DNA of 64,000 nucleotides from Bordetella parapertussis (GCA_943328975.2 CALQCC020000004.1:113737-177736); one strand, 5' to 3'. Numbered from the stretch's first letter, positions 46,391 to 56,791 are shown. Program-made: numbers and translations. Notes: generated from the sequence alone by a model not told the origin.

Positions 46391-48744
46391 CGGTTTGCTC
46401 GTGCTTTATTCTCTCTCACGATACGGTTCTGAAATGGGACACTGCTCACGACGCCCAGCACTTGCGAGGCGAAGGTCAGATTGCGGCTGGCGGAATCGCG
46501 CGCGATGGCGCGGATCGCCGGTCCGTCGTAATACTGCACGTTGCGACCCAGGGAGTACATCAGCAGCTTATTCGTCATGGCTTCGACGAACTGCTCGGGG
46601 TTGCGTAGCAGCATCTGCTTCACGCCCTTGACACCTTCTACTTTGGTACCGTCGAGCAGCGTGCTGGCGACATCAATAGGTTTGCCGCCATCGTCCGCGC
46701 GCCAGCGGCCCACTGCGTCGAAGTTTTCGAGCGCGAAGCCGATGGGGTCCATGCGAGCATGACAGCTCGCACAAGCCGGGTTGGCACGATGGCGCAGCAT
46801 CGCGTCGCGCATGGTCAACGTTTGATCGCCGCTACCCGCAGCGGTACTCAGGGACGGGACATTGGGCGGCGGAGGCGGAGGCGGCGAGGCCAGCAAATTC
46901 TCCAATATATACTTGCCGCGCAGCACTGCCGAGGTGCGCGTCGTATAAGAGGTCAGTAGCAAGATGCTGCCCTGCCCTAGGAGTCCGCCGCGCGGACTGT
47001 CTGCCGGCAGCGTGACCTTGCGGAAATGGCTGCCGCGCACGTTCGGGATACCGTAGTGTTTCGCGAGCCGCTCATTCACGAACGTGTACTTGGCCGTGAG
47101 CAGGTCCAACACGCTGCGATTGTCGCGTAGGATGCTGTTGACGAACAGCTCCGTCTCACGCACGAATGCCGAGCGCAGGCCCTCGTCGAAATCGCGGAAT
47201 ACATAAAGGTCGGGGTCCTTGCCGGGGACATCGCGCAGGAACAACCACTGTGCCGCGAAGTTGCTCACCAGCGATTCCGATTTCGGATCCGCCAACATGC
47301 GCTGCACCTGCTGTTCCAGAACGGCGGGTTGTCGCAGACGACCGCTGGCGGCGATGTCGAGCAGCGCGTCATCCGGAATGCTGCTCCACAGGAAGAAAGA
47401 CAGCCGCGAGGCTAGTTCAAAATCGCTAATCGCATAGGTGGTGCCCGCTGCTGCGTTGGTCGACTCGCGCTCAATGCGGAACAGGAATTGCGGACTCACC
47501 AACAACCGTTCGATGGCGCGTTGAACGCCTAACTCGAACCCGACTTCGGCTCGACCTGCTTCGTAGAACTTCATCAGAGGAGCCAAGTCCGCGTCTGTGA
47601 TATTGCGACGGTATGCGCGTCGCACCAAGGTGGAAAGAAGCCGCTTGGCGCAGGGTGCTTCGTCCGCTGCATTCGTGGGCTTGCACAGGAAGATTCGTTC
47701 GCGGCTGGGAGTGTTCCCCGGACCGGTGCTGTTGTAGGGACCGGTAATCGTCACCTGTACGACGGCCGGCAACGCTCCTCGCGATCGCCCGGGCGGACGC
47801 AACGCGGATTCGGCCAAAGCTTCACTGCGCTCAATGAACACTACGCCGACATCACGCGCTCCAGCGGCTACCGGGAAGCGAAACTTTGTCCCGCTGGTAT
47901 CGGCGCCGTCGGCTGTTTCCGCTCGAGTCGCATTTGAGACGGCGCTCAGGGCCTTGCGCTCGCCGTCTACCGTGATTTCCAGCTGATGGGTTTCCCGCAC
48001 CGCGCCGGCGGTCAGCAACTGAAATTCGTACTCGCCTTCGAGCGGGAAATATCCGTGTACGGCCAACCCGCCGCGTGTGCCGAAGGGCAGCTCCTCATCG
48101 CGGCCCTCCTGCGGCTCGCGCACCGGAGTCAGATGCATGTTGACCAGCATCCCCATCTTCGGATCGCCCACCGCGATGCGGCTGATCTTCCGCGCCGCTT
48201 CAAGGTAGCGCTCCATCGTTACCGGAGAGACAAAGAGCGTGTCGGCCAAATTGTCGAAGCCGCTGCTGGTGTTGTCCGCAGGCAGCAGCGTCAGGTAGTC
48301 CATCTCTTTGGGAAGGTTTTCCAAAGCGAACAAGTCCCGGATCGCATTGCGATATTCGGTGCGCGTCAGGCGATGGATGGGAGACAGTTCGCCCGGATTG
48401 GGATGTGCCTTGGCGTTGGTCGCGAGCTCCTGTGTGCGGTACCCAGCCATGCGCGTGTAAACGCCAGCCTCAGGTCGAGGCGAACCTGCAGGCGGCATGG
48501 TTCCGGCTCGCAGTTGTCGTAGGACCTTCTCCCAGACCTCAGCGGTGTTGCCGGCCTATGTTAATCCAGCAGGATCCAGCACTAACCCGGCGGTTCGCAA
48601 CGTCGCACTGTGGCAGCCGACGCAATACCGCTGCACCGTAGCCGAGGCCTCCGCGCGCGGGTCCTGGGAGGACGCTCGTGTAGCGAAGAACAAAGCCGCG
48701 ACACCCAACGTGGTTACGGCGAAAGACAAAACCCGCATTCCCAT
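46387..48744 (-). pseudogene. DUF1587/DUF1592/DUF1588/DUF1585 c-type cytochrome-like protein, interrupted by an amber codon
   Basis: The frame opens with a signal peptide (MRVLSFAVTTLGVAALFFAT) and a haem motif CVGCH, then hits TAG at 48556-48558, and continues in the same frame as AGNTAEVWEKVLRQLRAGTM and MPPAGSPRPEAGVY to the normal end. The rest has DUF1587 (RLTRTEYRNAIRDLFAL), DUF1592 (AISDFELASRLSFFLWSSIP), DUF1588 (NPACASCHARMDPIGFALEN with a second CxxCH) and DUF1585 (EQFVEAMTNKLLMYSLGRNV). Without readthrough only a 60-odd residue haem peptide is made. The start (48744, 48738 or 48756) is uncertain. Partner of the following DUF1552 gene by ATGA overlap. Confidence 0.8.
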
Positions 48745-48804
48745 ACCGCCTAACATTATGCTCGATAGGGAGCACAAGCGCCTGCCCCGGCGGTGGAAGC
48801 AGAT

Positions 48805-49359
48805 TTATGGCCGGTACGACAGCAGGATATTTCCGTTGGCGAAGGTTCGCGACTTGGTTAGTTTGAGCAACAGTCTTTTTTGAATGCCGTCGAAGAGTGT
48901 TCTCCCCTGACCGAGGACAATGGGATTGACCACGATCTGGTATTCGTCGATCAGGCCCTCCTGCGCGAATTGCGAGACGATGCTACCGCTGCCCAGGATC
49001 GTCATGCTGGGCCCGGACTTCGTCTTCATCCGCCCCATTTCCGCCACGATGTTGTCCTTCACGACCGTGGTGTTTTTCCAGGCCGGGTCCGCCAGCGTTC
49101 GGGAAAACACAACCTTCGGCATCTGGTTCATCCGCTCGGCGACGATTGGCATGGTTTGCATCGCCTGAGGCGTCGGCCAAAACCCTGCCATCATGTCGTA
49201 GGTAATCCGTCCGAAGACAAGCGCACCTCCGCCCGTCGCGTTCTCCGCTGTGAACGCCGTCCACTCCGCATCCTGTTTATGTACCCAGCTCATGTCACCG
49301 CTCGCGTCCACGAAGTAACCGTCGAGTGACACATGATTAAAAACGACTAACCGCCTCAT
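48805..49359 (-). CDS. Dihydrofolate reductase family (RibD C-terminal domain) protein
   Basis: A 184-residue single-domain reductase: RRLVVFNHVSLDGYFVDASG (NADPH fold start), GGGALVFGRITYDMMAGFWP, KVVFSRTLADPAWKNTTVV, MTILGSGSIVSQFAQEGLID and VVNPIVLGQGRTLFDGI. This group is related to RibD/DfrA but in free-standing form usually has no proven substrate. The ATG at 49359 has AGGGAG six bases upstream. It stands alone between the DUF1592 remnant and the divergent ankyrin remnant. Confidence 0.88.
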   Translation of the reverse strand: MRRLVVFNHVSLDGYFVDASGDMSWVHKQDAEWTAFTAENATGGGALVFGRITYDMMAGFWPTPQAMQTMPIVAERMNQMPKVVFSRTLADPAWKNTTVVKDNIVAEMGRMKTKSGPSMTILGSGSIVSQFAQEGLIDEYQIVVNPIVLGQGRTLFDGIQKRLLLKLTKSRTFANGNILLSYRP

Positions 49360-49462
49360 TGAATCTCCCTTCCTCCCAGGGAGACTATACACGTCTCGGA
49401 GCGATTTGTCTCGACTCCCACGAGCGGGGGTATGAAATGTGGGGAGAGGAGCGACACCCTAC

Positions 49463-50987
49463 ATGCGCTACACGGGCTGTTTCCTATTGTTACTGGCCGG
49501 TACTCCGGGGCTTCACGCCGCGAGTGATCCTCGTTTGAAAGACGCCGTCAAGCGCGGCGATGTGGATGCCGTCCGAACTCTGCTGCGCGCTGGGGCGGAC
49601 GCCAACGCCGCCGATCCCGATGGCTCGACGCCCTTGCACTGGGCCGCACACCCGGAGAACCTCGAGATCACGAACCCCCTCCTGACAGCAGGCGCCAAAC
49701 CGGCGGTCAGTTCTCGCTATAAGATCACACCGCTCGCGCTCGCGGCCGAGGCTGGCAACGCGCCGATCGTGGAACGCTTGCTCACCGCCGGTGTCGACCC
49801 GAACAGCACCTCTGAGGAAGACCAGACGGCTTTGATGTCGGCCGCGCTCAACGGCAAGCCCGACGCCATGCGAGCGCTGCTCCGTCGCGGGGGAAGGCAA
49901 TACCTCGGCGGTGGAACTGCTGCTGGAGTTCGGCGCGGACCTGAAGGCCAAGTCGAAGGGCGGGTATACGGCGCTACTGTTCGCGGTCCGCAATAATCGC
50001 CTGGACACGGTCAAGTTCCTGCTGCAGCACGGAGCCAACGTCAATGACGCGATCCCCGACGGTACCGCCGCGCTCAACATGTCTCTGCTGAACGCCGATT
50101 TCGACCTGGCGTCGTTGCTGCTCGATTTTGGTGCGAATCCCAACGTGCGCGACCCGCGCGGGTTCCCCCTGCACATCGTAGTGTGGTTGCATGAGCCCGG
50201 AGCGCCGCCCGACTTCGCCATGTCCGGCGTAGACCCGCAGCCTCCGCCCAAGCCGAGCGGTCGCATGACTCACTTGGAGATCGCGAAGAAGCTGCTGGAA
50301 AAAGGTGCCGATCCGAATGGACTACTTACGATAGCGGAAGGGCGTTTCGCTCCCGGTGGAGGTTTGGCCCGCCAACCTCCTAACCTTGCAGTCGGTCGCC
50401 ACTACCTCGCCTATACCGGCGCGACTCCGTTCTATCTCGCGGCTCGCAATGGCGATGCTCCCACGATGCGCCTGCTGGCAGCGAATGGCGCGAATCCGAC
50501 CATGCCGCAGAAGTTTGGTGTGACTCCGCTGATGGCCGCTGCGTGCCTCGACTACTACGAGGGCGAGACTGCGGGTCCATTCTCCGGCGTCTCTGAAACC
50601 GAACGTCTGGACGCGGTCAAGCTCGCGCTGGAGCTCGGTAACGACATCAACGCGCGAACCACTTTCGGGGAGTATCCTATGATCGGTTCGCCCGAGCGCA
50701 CGCTGCTCACCTATCCCGACAACATCAAGGATCTACTCGACCTGGGCGTCGGTGACATGCGCTTCAACGGCATGACGGCGCTGCACGGTTCGGTTATTTG
50801 TAACCAGCCGTCGATCGTGCAGTTTCTGATCGACAAAGGCGCGAAGCTCGACGCGACGAACCAACTCGGGTGGACTCCCTTGATGGTCTCCACCGGGCTG
50901 TACATCGCGAACAACAGGAAAGACTTCCCTCGGGAAGGGGAACTGTTGAAGAAAGCCCTGGCCGCGCGCGGTTTGCCCGGAAAATAA
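49463..50987 (+). pseudogene. Secreted ankyrin-repeat protein with internal deletion and frameshift
   Basis: The frame from 49463 has a signal peptide (YTGCFLLLLAGTPGLHA) and about four ankyrin repeats (DAVRTLLRAGADANAADPDG, STPLHWAAHPENL) up to LLRRGG at about 49893. It then loses frame. The downstream reading frame resumes at EGNTSAVELLLEFGADLKAK (from about 49893) and runs seven or so further repeats to 50987 (KKALAARGLPGK). Between the two points the text ADxNxxxxxGxTALMxAA expected after LLRRG is missing, so a deletion of roughly 80-100 bp, out of frame, is the simplest view. The junction is in a GGGGGAAGG run. The protein would bind partners outside the cytoplasm. Confidence 0.7.
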
Positions 50988-51037
50988 ATTTCCGAGAGAA
51001 TCCTGGACGGCTTGGAGCACTCAATTGAGTACTCCTT

Positions 51038-52834
51038 ATGCTCAGGACACTCATCGGAATCCTCTTGTTCGCGGGGACGGGATTCGGTCAGAACGCCCCA
51101 CTCGACAAAGCGTACGAAGCACTGCGGGCGCAGGACTACGACCGCGCGATTCCTGCTTTCAAGGCAGCAATTGAAGCGTCCCCGGCGCGTGCCGACATTC
51201 GTAAGGACCTGGGCTACACGCTGCTGAAAATCGGCGAGACAATCGCGGCCCGTGAGCAGTTCGCCGAGGCCCTGCGGCTCGATCCAGCGGACGATCATCT
51301 TGCCCTGGAATACGCGTTCCTCTGCTACGAGACGAAAGAGCCAGTGGCCGCACGTCGAGTCTTCGATCGACTGCGCAAGCAAGGGAACGCAACCGCGGCC
51401 GACGCCTTCGAGAACGTGGACCGTCCGCTGCGCGAGGGCGTTGCTCGTTGGCAGCAGGCGCTGCTGCAATCGCCGAACAACTTCAGCGCGCATGAAGAGT
51501 TGGCACGTCTGGCGGAGCAACGCGACGAATTTGAGACAGCCGCCGATCACTACGAACTAGCATGGAAGCTCCGGCCCGATCGTCGCGATCTACTGCTCGA
51601 CTTAGGGCGCGTGTGGCAGGAACAGGGTCACGCAGAACAAGCCATGGCCGCGCTGCTGGCCGCACAGCATGGGGCCGAAGCCCGCGTGGCCGAGCGTGCC
51701 CGAGCGCTGTTACCCGAACGCTATCCCTACGTTTACGAATTTGAGAATGCGCTCGCGCTCGACCCTAAAAATGACGAATTGCGCCGGGAGCTTGCGTATC
51801 TGCATCTGGAGATGGGCAATCGCGACGCGGCGACTCATGAATTCGAGAAACTTCCCGAGCGTGCCCCAGCGCCTCCAACGCATACGCAACCGATGTTGCT
51901 GGAGCGTCCCAACCCCAGCCCGGAAGCGAAGTTCATGGCCGAGCGCAGCCTGGAAAAGGGCTACATGAGGGATGCAGTGCGTTATCTGCGCTCCGCGTAT
52001 GAATCGGATCCCGGGGATTTCGGCGTGATCTTGAAGCTGGGGCAAACCTACAACGTGTTGAAGCAGGATCGTGAGGCGGTGCGCTGGTTTGATTTGGCGC
52101 GCAGTAGTCCGGACCTAGTGACGGCGCACGAGGCTACGCAGGCCTACAGCAATCTCTCAAGCGGCTTGCGCCGATTACGAACCACCGTATGGGCGTTCCC
52201 GATGATCTCCACGCGCTGGCGCGACACGTTCGCTTACGCGCAGGTGAAGACGGAGCTGCGGCTTCCGGGCATTCGACCGTACTTGAGTTTGCGCTTCATT
52301 GGCGACGTGCGCGGAGCGGTACGGTCGTTGATCGGTCTGGGTCGGCAGTATTTGTCCGAACGTAGCGTCATCCTGGCAGCGGGTCTCGCACTGCCCACGT
52401 GGAAGGGCGCGAATGTTTGGTTCGAAGCTGGCCGCGCGATCCCCTACGAAGGCGGTGCGGGGCAGACGGACTTGCGCGGCGGACTCTCGTTTGCCAAGAG
52501 TGTGAACCGGCGCAGGCTGTTCGGGGAGACTACCGACGACGTGTTGTATGTAAGCCGCTTCAACAAAGACACGCTGCTGTATGCGCAGAACCGCGTGGGC
52601 TGGACGCTATCAGATTCGCTGCAGGCCTATTGGAACTTCAACGGTACCGCCGACGTGAAGCGCGAGTATTGGGCCAACACGGCGGAGACGGGTCCGGGCG
52701 TGCGCTGGAAGTATGAAGCGGTTCAGTTCTCGGTCAACTTTCTGCGCGGGGTCTACTTGTTGAATCAAGGGAACCCGTATCGACCGAACTACAACGACAT
52801 TCGAATTGGGATCTGGTATGCACTCAGTCGCTAG
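51038..52834 (+). CDS. TPR protein with C-terminal beta-barrel-like domain (NfrA/PgaA-like)
   Basis: A 598-residue exported protein with signal peptide (RTLIGILLFAGTGFGQN). TPR-type repeats cover residues 20-370 (YEALRAQDYDRAIPAFKAAI, VWQEQGHAEQAMAALLAAQH, YLRSAYESDPGDFGVILKLG). From about residue 380 the sequence turns into alternating aromatic beta strands (LRLPGIRPYLSLRFIGDVRG, NVWFEAGRAIPYEGGAGQTD, YRPNYNDIRIGIWYALSR), matching the NfrA C-terminal-type barrel. Such proteins span the outer membrane and pass polysaccharide in Pga-type systems. The next gene, overlapping by 17 bp, encodes a PgaB-like hydrolase. Confidence 0.75.
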   Translation: MLRTLIGILLFAGTGFGQNAPLDKAYEALRAQDYDRAIPAFKAAIEASPARADIRKDLGYTLLKIGETIAAREQFAEALRLDPADDHLALEYAFLCYETKEPVAARRVFDRLRKQGNATAADAFENVDRPLREGVARWQQALLQSPNNFSAHEELARLAEQRDEFETAADHYELAWKLRPDRRDLLLDLGRVWQEQGHAEQAMAALLAAQHGAEARVAERARALLPERYPYVYEFENALALDPKNDELRRELAYLHLEMGNRDAATHEFEKLPERAPAPPTHTQPMLLERPNPSPEAKFMAERSLEKGYMRDAVRYLRSAYESDPGDFGVILKLGQTYNVLKQDREAVRWFDLARSSPDLVTAHEATQAYSNLSSGLRRLRTTVWAFPMISTRWRDTFAYAQVKTELRLPGIRPYLSLRFIGDVRGAVRSLIGLGRQYLSERSVILAAGLALPTWKGANVWFEAGRAIPYEGGAGQTDLRGGLSFAKSVNRRRLFGETTDDVLYVSRFNKDTLLYAQNRVGWTLSDSLQAYWNFNGTADVKREYWANTAETGPGVRWKYEAVQFSVNFLRGVYLLNQGNPYRPNYNDIRIGIWYALSR

Positions 52835-54824
52835 ACTGCTTCTCCTTGTGAGCGCCGCGGGGGTTCTCCCTGCGGCGTCTTTTTCATTTCAGATTGCAGG
52901 AGGCGAGCGGGGAGCCTGGCCGGAAGCTTTAGCATCGATCGGATTGATAGAGCGGCCACAGGCTGCCGACGTTGTCGTCGTCCCAGCCGGAGGCACTGGG
53001 GACTACCGAGCGCGTGTGGATCAGGGGACAATTCTCATCCTCGAAGGCTATTCGCCCGTAGCGGTCTCCTTCGGGTTCCGGCCGACGGCGAAGCAAGTGA
53101 GCGTTCGCTCGATCATGGATGCTCGGTCACCAGAGCTCGGCATAGTGTGGGAAGAGGCTGTTCCAGTAGCTCGGTTTGAGTTGCCTCCACAAGCGACCAT
53201 CTTCGCGCGTGAGAAATGGGAGAAGGCTCCGGTGCTGGCGGGCTTCCGCCAAGGCGCGGGAGCAGTGTTGTGGGTCGCAACGCCGCTCGGGTCAAGCGGC
53301 TACAGTCGCTATCCCTACTTGCCACAGGCGCTGACCGATCTCGGATTCATCGCCCCGTTTCACTCCGCGCGTCTGTGGGCGTTCTTCGATTCGTCGTATC
53401 GAGCTCGGGTGGATCTCGACTATCTCGCGCCCAAGTGGCGAGCGGCCGGTATTGCGGCCTTACACGTCGCCGCCTGGCACTACTGGGAGCGCGATCCCGA
53501 GCGCGACGCCTACTTGAAGCGCCTCATCGAAGCCTGCCATCGCAACGCGATCCAGGTCTACGCGTGGGTGGAATTGCCGCACGTGAGCGAGCGCTTCTGG
53601 AACGAACATCCGGAGTGGCGCGAGAAGACGGCCATTGGTCAAGATGCACATCTGGATTGGCGAAAGTTGATGAACCTGACCAATCGCGATGCATTCGCTG
53701 CCGTCTCCACGGGGCTGCGCGATCTTGCAGGCAGCTTTAATTGGGATGGCATCAATCTTGCGGAACTGTACTTCGAATCCTTGGAAGGCCATGAGAACGC
53801 GGCTCGCTTCACCCCCATGAACGGCGATGTACGTGCGGACTTCGAGGCCAAAGCCGGGTTCGATCCAGTGGACGTCTTCTCTCCCGCCTCGCCCCGCTAT
53901 TGGATGAAGACCCCGATCTCGATTGGGTACCTTCTGAACTATCGGGCCGAGCTCGCGCGGACACAGCAGGCGGAATGGATCGCACAGGTCGAAGAGATCC
54001 GCAAAACAAAACCGTGGCTCGACCTCGCGCTGACACACGTGGATGATCGTCTCGACCCAACGATGCGTGAAAAGATCGGCGCAGATACGTCGAAGACGTT
54101 GCCGCTGCTGGCGTCGCACGACTTTACGTTCCTAGTGGAAGATCCCGCGACGACGTGGAACCTTGGTCCGCAGCGCTACCCGCAGATCGCGGCCCGCTAT
54201 GCCGAAGCAACATCACGAACAGAGAAGTTAGCCATCGACATCAATATCGTCGAGCGCTATCAAGACGTGTACCCCACCAAGCAGCAGACGGGTCTCGAAC
54301 TCTTCCAGCTAGTGCGGGCAGCGTCGTCGGCATTCTCCCGAGTGGCTCTGTACTTTGAGAATTCGATCGCACCTGCAGATTGGGCGCTGCTGGGCGCTTC
54401 ATCCGCAGTGGTGGAGAACGTGGAGAACACCAACGGCGCAGTAATGGTGGAGTCGACGCGAGGTGTTGGCGTCGCGTGGACCGGTCCCGCGATGGTAAAC
54501 GCTCGCGCGTGGCCGGTGCGCGGAGCCAACTTTCTATGGCTTCCCCCGGGGAAACATTCCTTAACAGCTACGACTGTGGAACCTGCGTTGCGGCTCACCG
54601 ATCTGAATGCGGAGTTACGGTCCGCTACCGCTCTTCCCAATGGAGTGGAGTTCGTTTATCAAAGCTCCGCACGAGTGTTGGCGTTGTTCGATCGCGAACC
54701 TGCGGCGGTGGAGATCGACGGCGAGCCGTTTACGGGCGTCATCGAAGGCAAGCTAGTGAAGCTGCCACGTGGGCAGCATATTGCGACAGTTACGCTCGGC
54801 CCAGATACACGAAGCGCGCGATGA
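52818..54824 (+). CDS. Secreted glycoside-hydrolase-like protein (PgaB C-domain/GHL type)
   Basis: A 668-residue protein with signal peptide (ARLLLLVSAAGVLPAASF). The first 200 residues have a GATase/Rossmann-like character (AADVVVVPAGGTGDYRARVD, GAGAVLWVATPLGSSGYS). The core (about 215-500) resembles TIM-barrel hydrolases of the PgaB/GHL10 group: HVAAWHYWERDPERDAYLKR, QVYAWVELPHVSERFWNEHP, MNLTNRDAFAAVSTGLRDLA, DGINLAELYFESLEG with acidic residues placed like catalytic ones, and DLALTHVDDRLDPTM. A beta-rich end follows. The substrate is unknown; a poly-hexosamine is a guess from the family. ATG at 52818 inside the end of the TPR gene. Confidence 0.65.
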   Translation: MHSVARLLLLVSAAGVLPAASFSFQIAGGERGAWPEALASIGLIERPQAADVVVVPAGGTGDYRARVDQGTILILEGYSPVAVSFGFRPTAKQVSVRSIMDARSPELGIVWEEAVPVARFELPPQATIFAREKWEKAPVLAGFRQGAGAVLWVATPLGSSGYSRYPYLPQALTDLGFIAPFHSARLWAFFDSSYRARVDLDYLAPKWRAAGIAALHVAAWHYWERDPERDAYLKRLIEACHRNAIQVYAWVELPHVSERFWNEHPEWREKTAIGQDAHLDWRKLMNLTNRDAFAAVSTGLRDLAGSFNWDGINLAELYFESLEGHENAARFTPMNGDVRADFEAKAGFDPVDVFSPASPRYWMKTPISIGYLLNYRAELARTQQAEWIAQVEEIRKTKPWLDLALTHVDDRLDPTMREKIGADTSKTLPLLASHDFTFLVEDPATTWNLGPQRYPQIAARYAEATSRTEKLAIDINIVERYQDVYPTKQQTGLELFQLVRAASSAFSRVALYFENSIAPADWALLGASSAVVENVENTNGAVMVESTRGVGVAWTGPAMVNARAWPVRGANFLWLPPGKHSLTATTVEPALRLTDLNAELRSATALPNGVEFVYQSSARVLALFDREPAAVEIDGEPFTGVIEGKLVKLPRGQHIATVTLGPDTRSAR

Positions 54825-56097
54825 ACAGCGCCGCCAGCAGGTAGACCAGCCAGTCGTCTCTGCGGAACTCGCCCCGTGCCAGCTTCATCAAGGCGTAGGC
54901 CGTGAAACCGAAGGAGAGCCCCGTCGCAATGCTGAACGTGAGTGGGATGGTCAGCATCGTCAAGAACGCCGGGATCGCCACGGCGGTGTTCGACCAAGGG
55001 ATTTCGCCCACGTGCGACATCATTAGCGAGCCGACGATGATGAGTGCTGGAGCCGTCGCCGCTTGCGGCACTGCACCCACCAAGGGCGCGACGAATAGCG
55101 CAACTGCGAACAGCAATCCGGTGACGATGGCAGTGACTCCGCTGCGCCCACCCGCAACTACCCCCGACGCGCTCTCGATGTAACTGACTACGGTAGACGT
55201 GCCGGCTACCGCGCCCACCATCGTTGCGGAAGCGTCGGCAATCAGGATACGTTTCATGCGTGGTATGCGTCGGGCGGAGTCGACCAGTCCGGCCTTCTTC
55301 GTCACGCCCACCAACGTCCCCACGTTGTCGAAGACATCCACAAAGAGAAACACGAAGACCACTTCCAGCAATCCGAGCTTCGAGGCGGCCACGATGTCGA
55401 GCCTGCCCAGAGTCGCGCCGAGATCGTCGAGGCTGTAGGTCTGCGGAGACCAGGGAATCAGGCCCGCGGCGGCACCGGCGGCAGTCGTCGCCAAGATGCC
55501 GAGGATCATGGCCGAGCGTACGCCCCGTACTTGAAATACCGCAGTCACGACAAGCCCGAAAATCGCCAGCAGCGTATTCGGATCGCGTAGATTACCGAGT
55601 TGCACGAGCGTCGCAGGACTCGCCACGATGATCCCCGCGTTGCGTAGCCCGATCATGGCGATGAACAGTCCGATTCCCCCGGCGACGGCGGCGTAGAGCT
55701 CGGGCGGAATCGCATCGACGATCTTCTGCGAAGCCCCAGTCAAAGTGAGGAACAAAAACGCGAGCCCCGAAAGAAACACTGCCCCCAAGGCTGTCTGCCA
55801 CGGCACTCCCATCCCCACGACCACTGTGTAAGTGAAGTACGCGTTCAGCCCCATGCCCGGCGCCAGCGCAATCGGATAGCGTGCCAGCGCGCCCATGAGA
55901 ATGCTGCCCACCGCAGCACTCGCGCAAGTAGCCGCGAGCACCGCTTGAAACGGCATCCCCGCGTCTCGCAAGATGGACGGATTCACGAAGACGATGTACG
56001 CCATCGTGAAAAACGTGGTGGCTCCGGCGAGAATTTCGCTACGCCAAGTTGTTGCAAGGCGCTCGAATTCAAAGTAGGTCTCCAGCCGCCGTCGCAT
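54790..56097 (-). CDS. AzgA-type purine (adenine/guanine/hypoxanthine) permease
   Basis: A 435-residue NCS2-related permease with about 13 hydrophobic helices: EILAGATTFFTMAYIVFVNP, ARYPIALAPGMGLNAYFTYT, PPELYAAVAGGIGLFIAMIG, FVFLFVDVFDNVGTLVGVTK and TSTVVSYIESASGVVAGGRS. The APGMGLNAYF and DVFDNVGT motifs distinguish AzgA from other NCS2 proteins. It imports purine bases with protons. The end overlaps the convergent glycosidase-like gene by 35 bp. Confidence 0.92.
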   Translation of the reverse strand: MRRRLETYFEFERLATTWRSEILAGATTFFTMAYIVFVNPSILRDAGMPFQAVLAATCASAAVGSILMGALARYPIALAPGMGLNAYFTYTVVVGMGVPWQTALGAVFLSGLAFLFLTLTGASQKIVDAIPPELYAAVAGGIGLFIAMIGLRNAGIIVASPATLVQLGNLRDPNTLLAIFGLVVTAVFQVRGVRSAMILGILATTAAGAAAGLIPWSPQTYSLDDLGATLGRLDIVAASKLGLLEVVFVFLFVDVFDNVGTLVGVTKKAGLVDSARRIPRMKRILIADASATMVGAVAGTSTVVSYIESASGVVAGGRSGVTAIVTGLLFAVALFVAPLVGAVPQAATAPALIIVGSLMMSHVGEIPWSNTAVAIPAFLTMLTIPLTFSIATGLSFGFTAYALMKLARGEFRRDDWLVYLLAALFIARFVYLGRA

Positions 56098-56101
56098 TCG
56101 G

Positions 56102-56791
56102 CTAGTGTAGCTTGCTTGCTCGCTCGAACACTGCGCGCAGCATCTCGTGGGTCAACTTACCCGTCGAGGTGTTCTGCTGGCTTGGGTGATAACACCCGAT
56201 CAGCGTCGGGCCGCCCGCGTGTGGGCGATATTCCGCACCATGGCCGAACTTGAAATCACTGAGGCGTTGGATTTGATCGCGGTCCCGCAGGATTCCCAAA
56301 TAAGTCTGGAACGCGATCAGCCCGAGCGCCACCACGACTTTCACCTCCTTCAACAGATCGATCTCGCGTTCGAGGTATTCTCGACAGCGAGCCAGCTCCT
56401 CACGCGCGGGCTTGTTGTAGGGCGGGGCGCAGCGTCCCGCGGCCGCAATATAAGCCCCCGTTAGTGTCAGTCCGTCATCGCGCGAAGTGGCTTCCGCTTG
56501 GTTCGCGAAGCGGGTTTCGTGCAGGGCCCGGTACAAGTATTCGCCGGAGCGGTCGCCCGTGAACATGCGGCCGGTGCGGTTGGCTCCATGAGCTCCGGGA
56601 GCCAGGCCGATGATGAGGACGCGCGCGGCAGGATCGCCGAAGCCGGGCACGGGCTTCGCCCAATAAACCCAGTCCCGATAGGCGCGGCGTTTGATCTGGC
56701 CCACTTCCTGACAGTAGACGCGGAGGCGGGGACAACGCTGGCACGCAAGGATCTCCCTCTCCAGTAGCCTCAATTGGTGGTCCGCGTGCAT
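56102..56791 (-). CDS. Family 5 uracil-DNA glycosylase (UdgB type)
   Basis: A 229-residue iron-sulfur uracil-DNA glycosylase. Motif A is LIIGLAPGAHGANRTGRMFT (the GLAPxxHGANRTGRxFTGD form is typical of family 5, with no polar catalytic residue of the usual type), motif B is CYHPSQQNTSTGKLT. Four cysteines for the 4Fe-4S cluster are available (ILACQRCPRL, YCQEV, GRCAPPYN). It removes uracil, hypoxanthine and related bases. The ATG at 56791 is preferred because the Cys motif follows about 15 residues later; the longer frame lies antisense to the divergent gene. It precedes the permease gene by 4 bp. Confidence 0.9.
   Translation of the reverse strand: MHADHQLRLLEREILACQRCPRLRVYCQEVGQIKRRAYRDWVYWAKPVPGFGDPAARVLIIGLAPGAHGANRTGRMFTGDRSGEYLYRALHETRFANQAEATSRDDGLTLTGAYIAAAGRCAPPYNKPAREELARCREYLEREIDLLKEVKVVVALGLIAFQTYLGILRDRDQIQRLSDFKFGHGAEYRPHAGGPTLIGCYHPSQQNTSTGKLTHEMLRAVFERASKLH

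Noticed and set aside
48556..48558. UAG decoded as pyrrolysine
   Set aside because: No pylT or pylS is seen in the window and the gene family has no such residue at this place.
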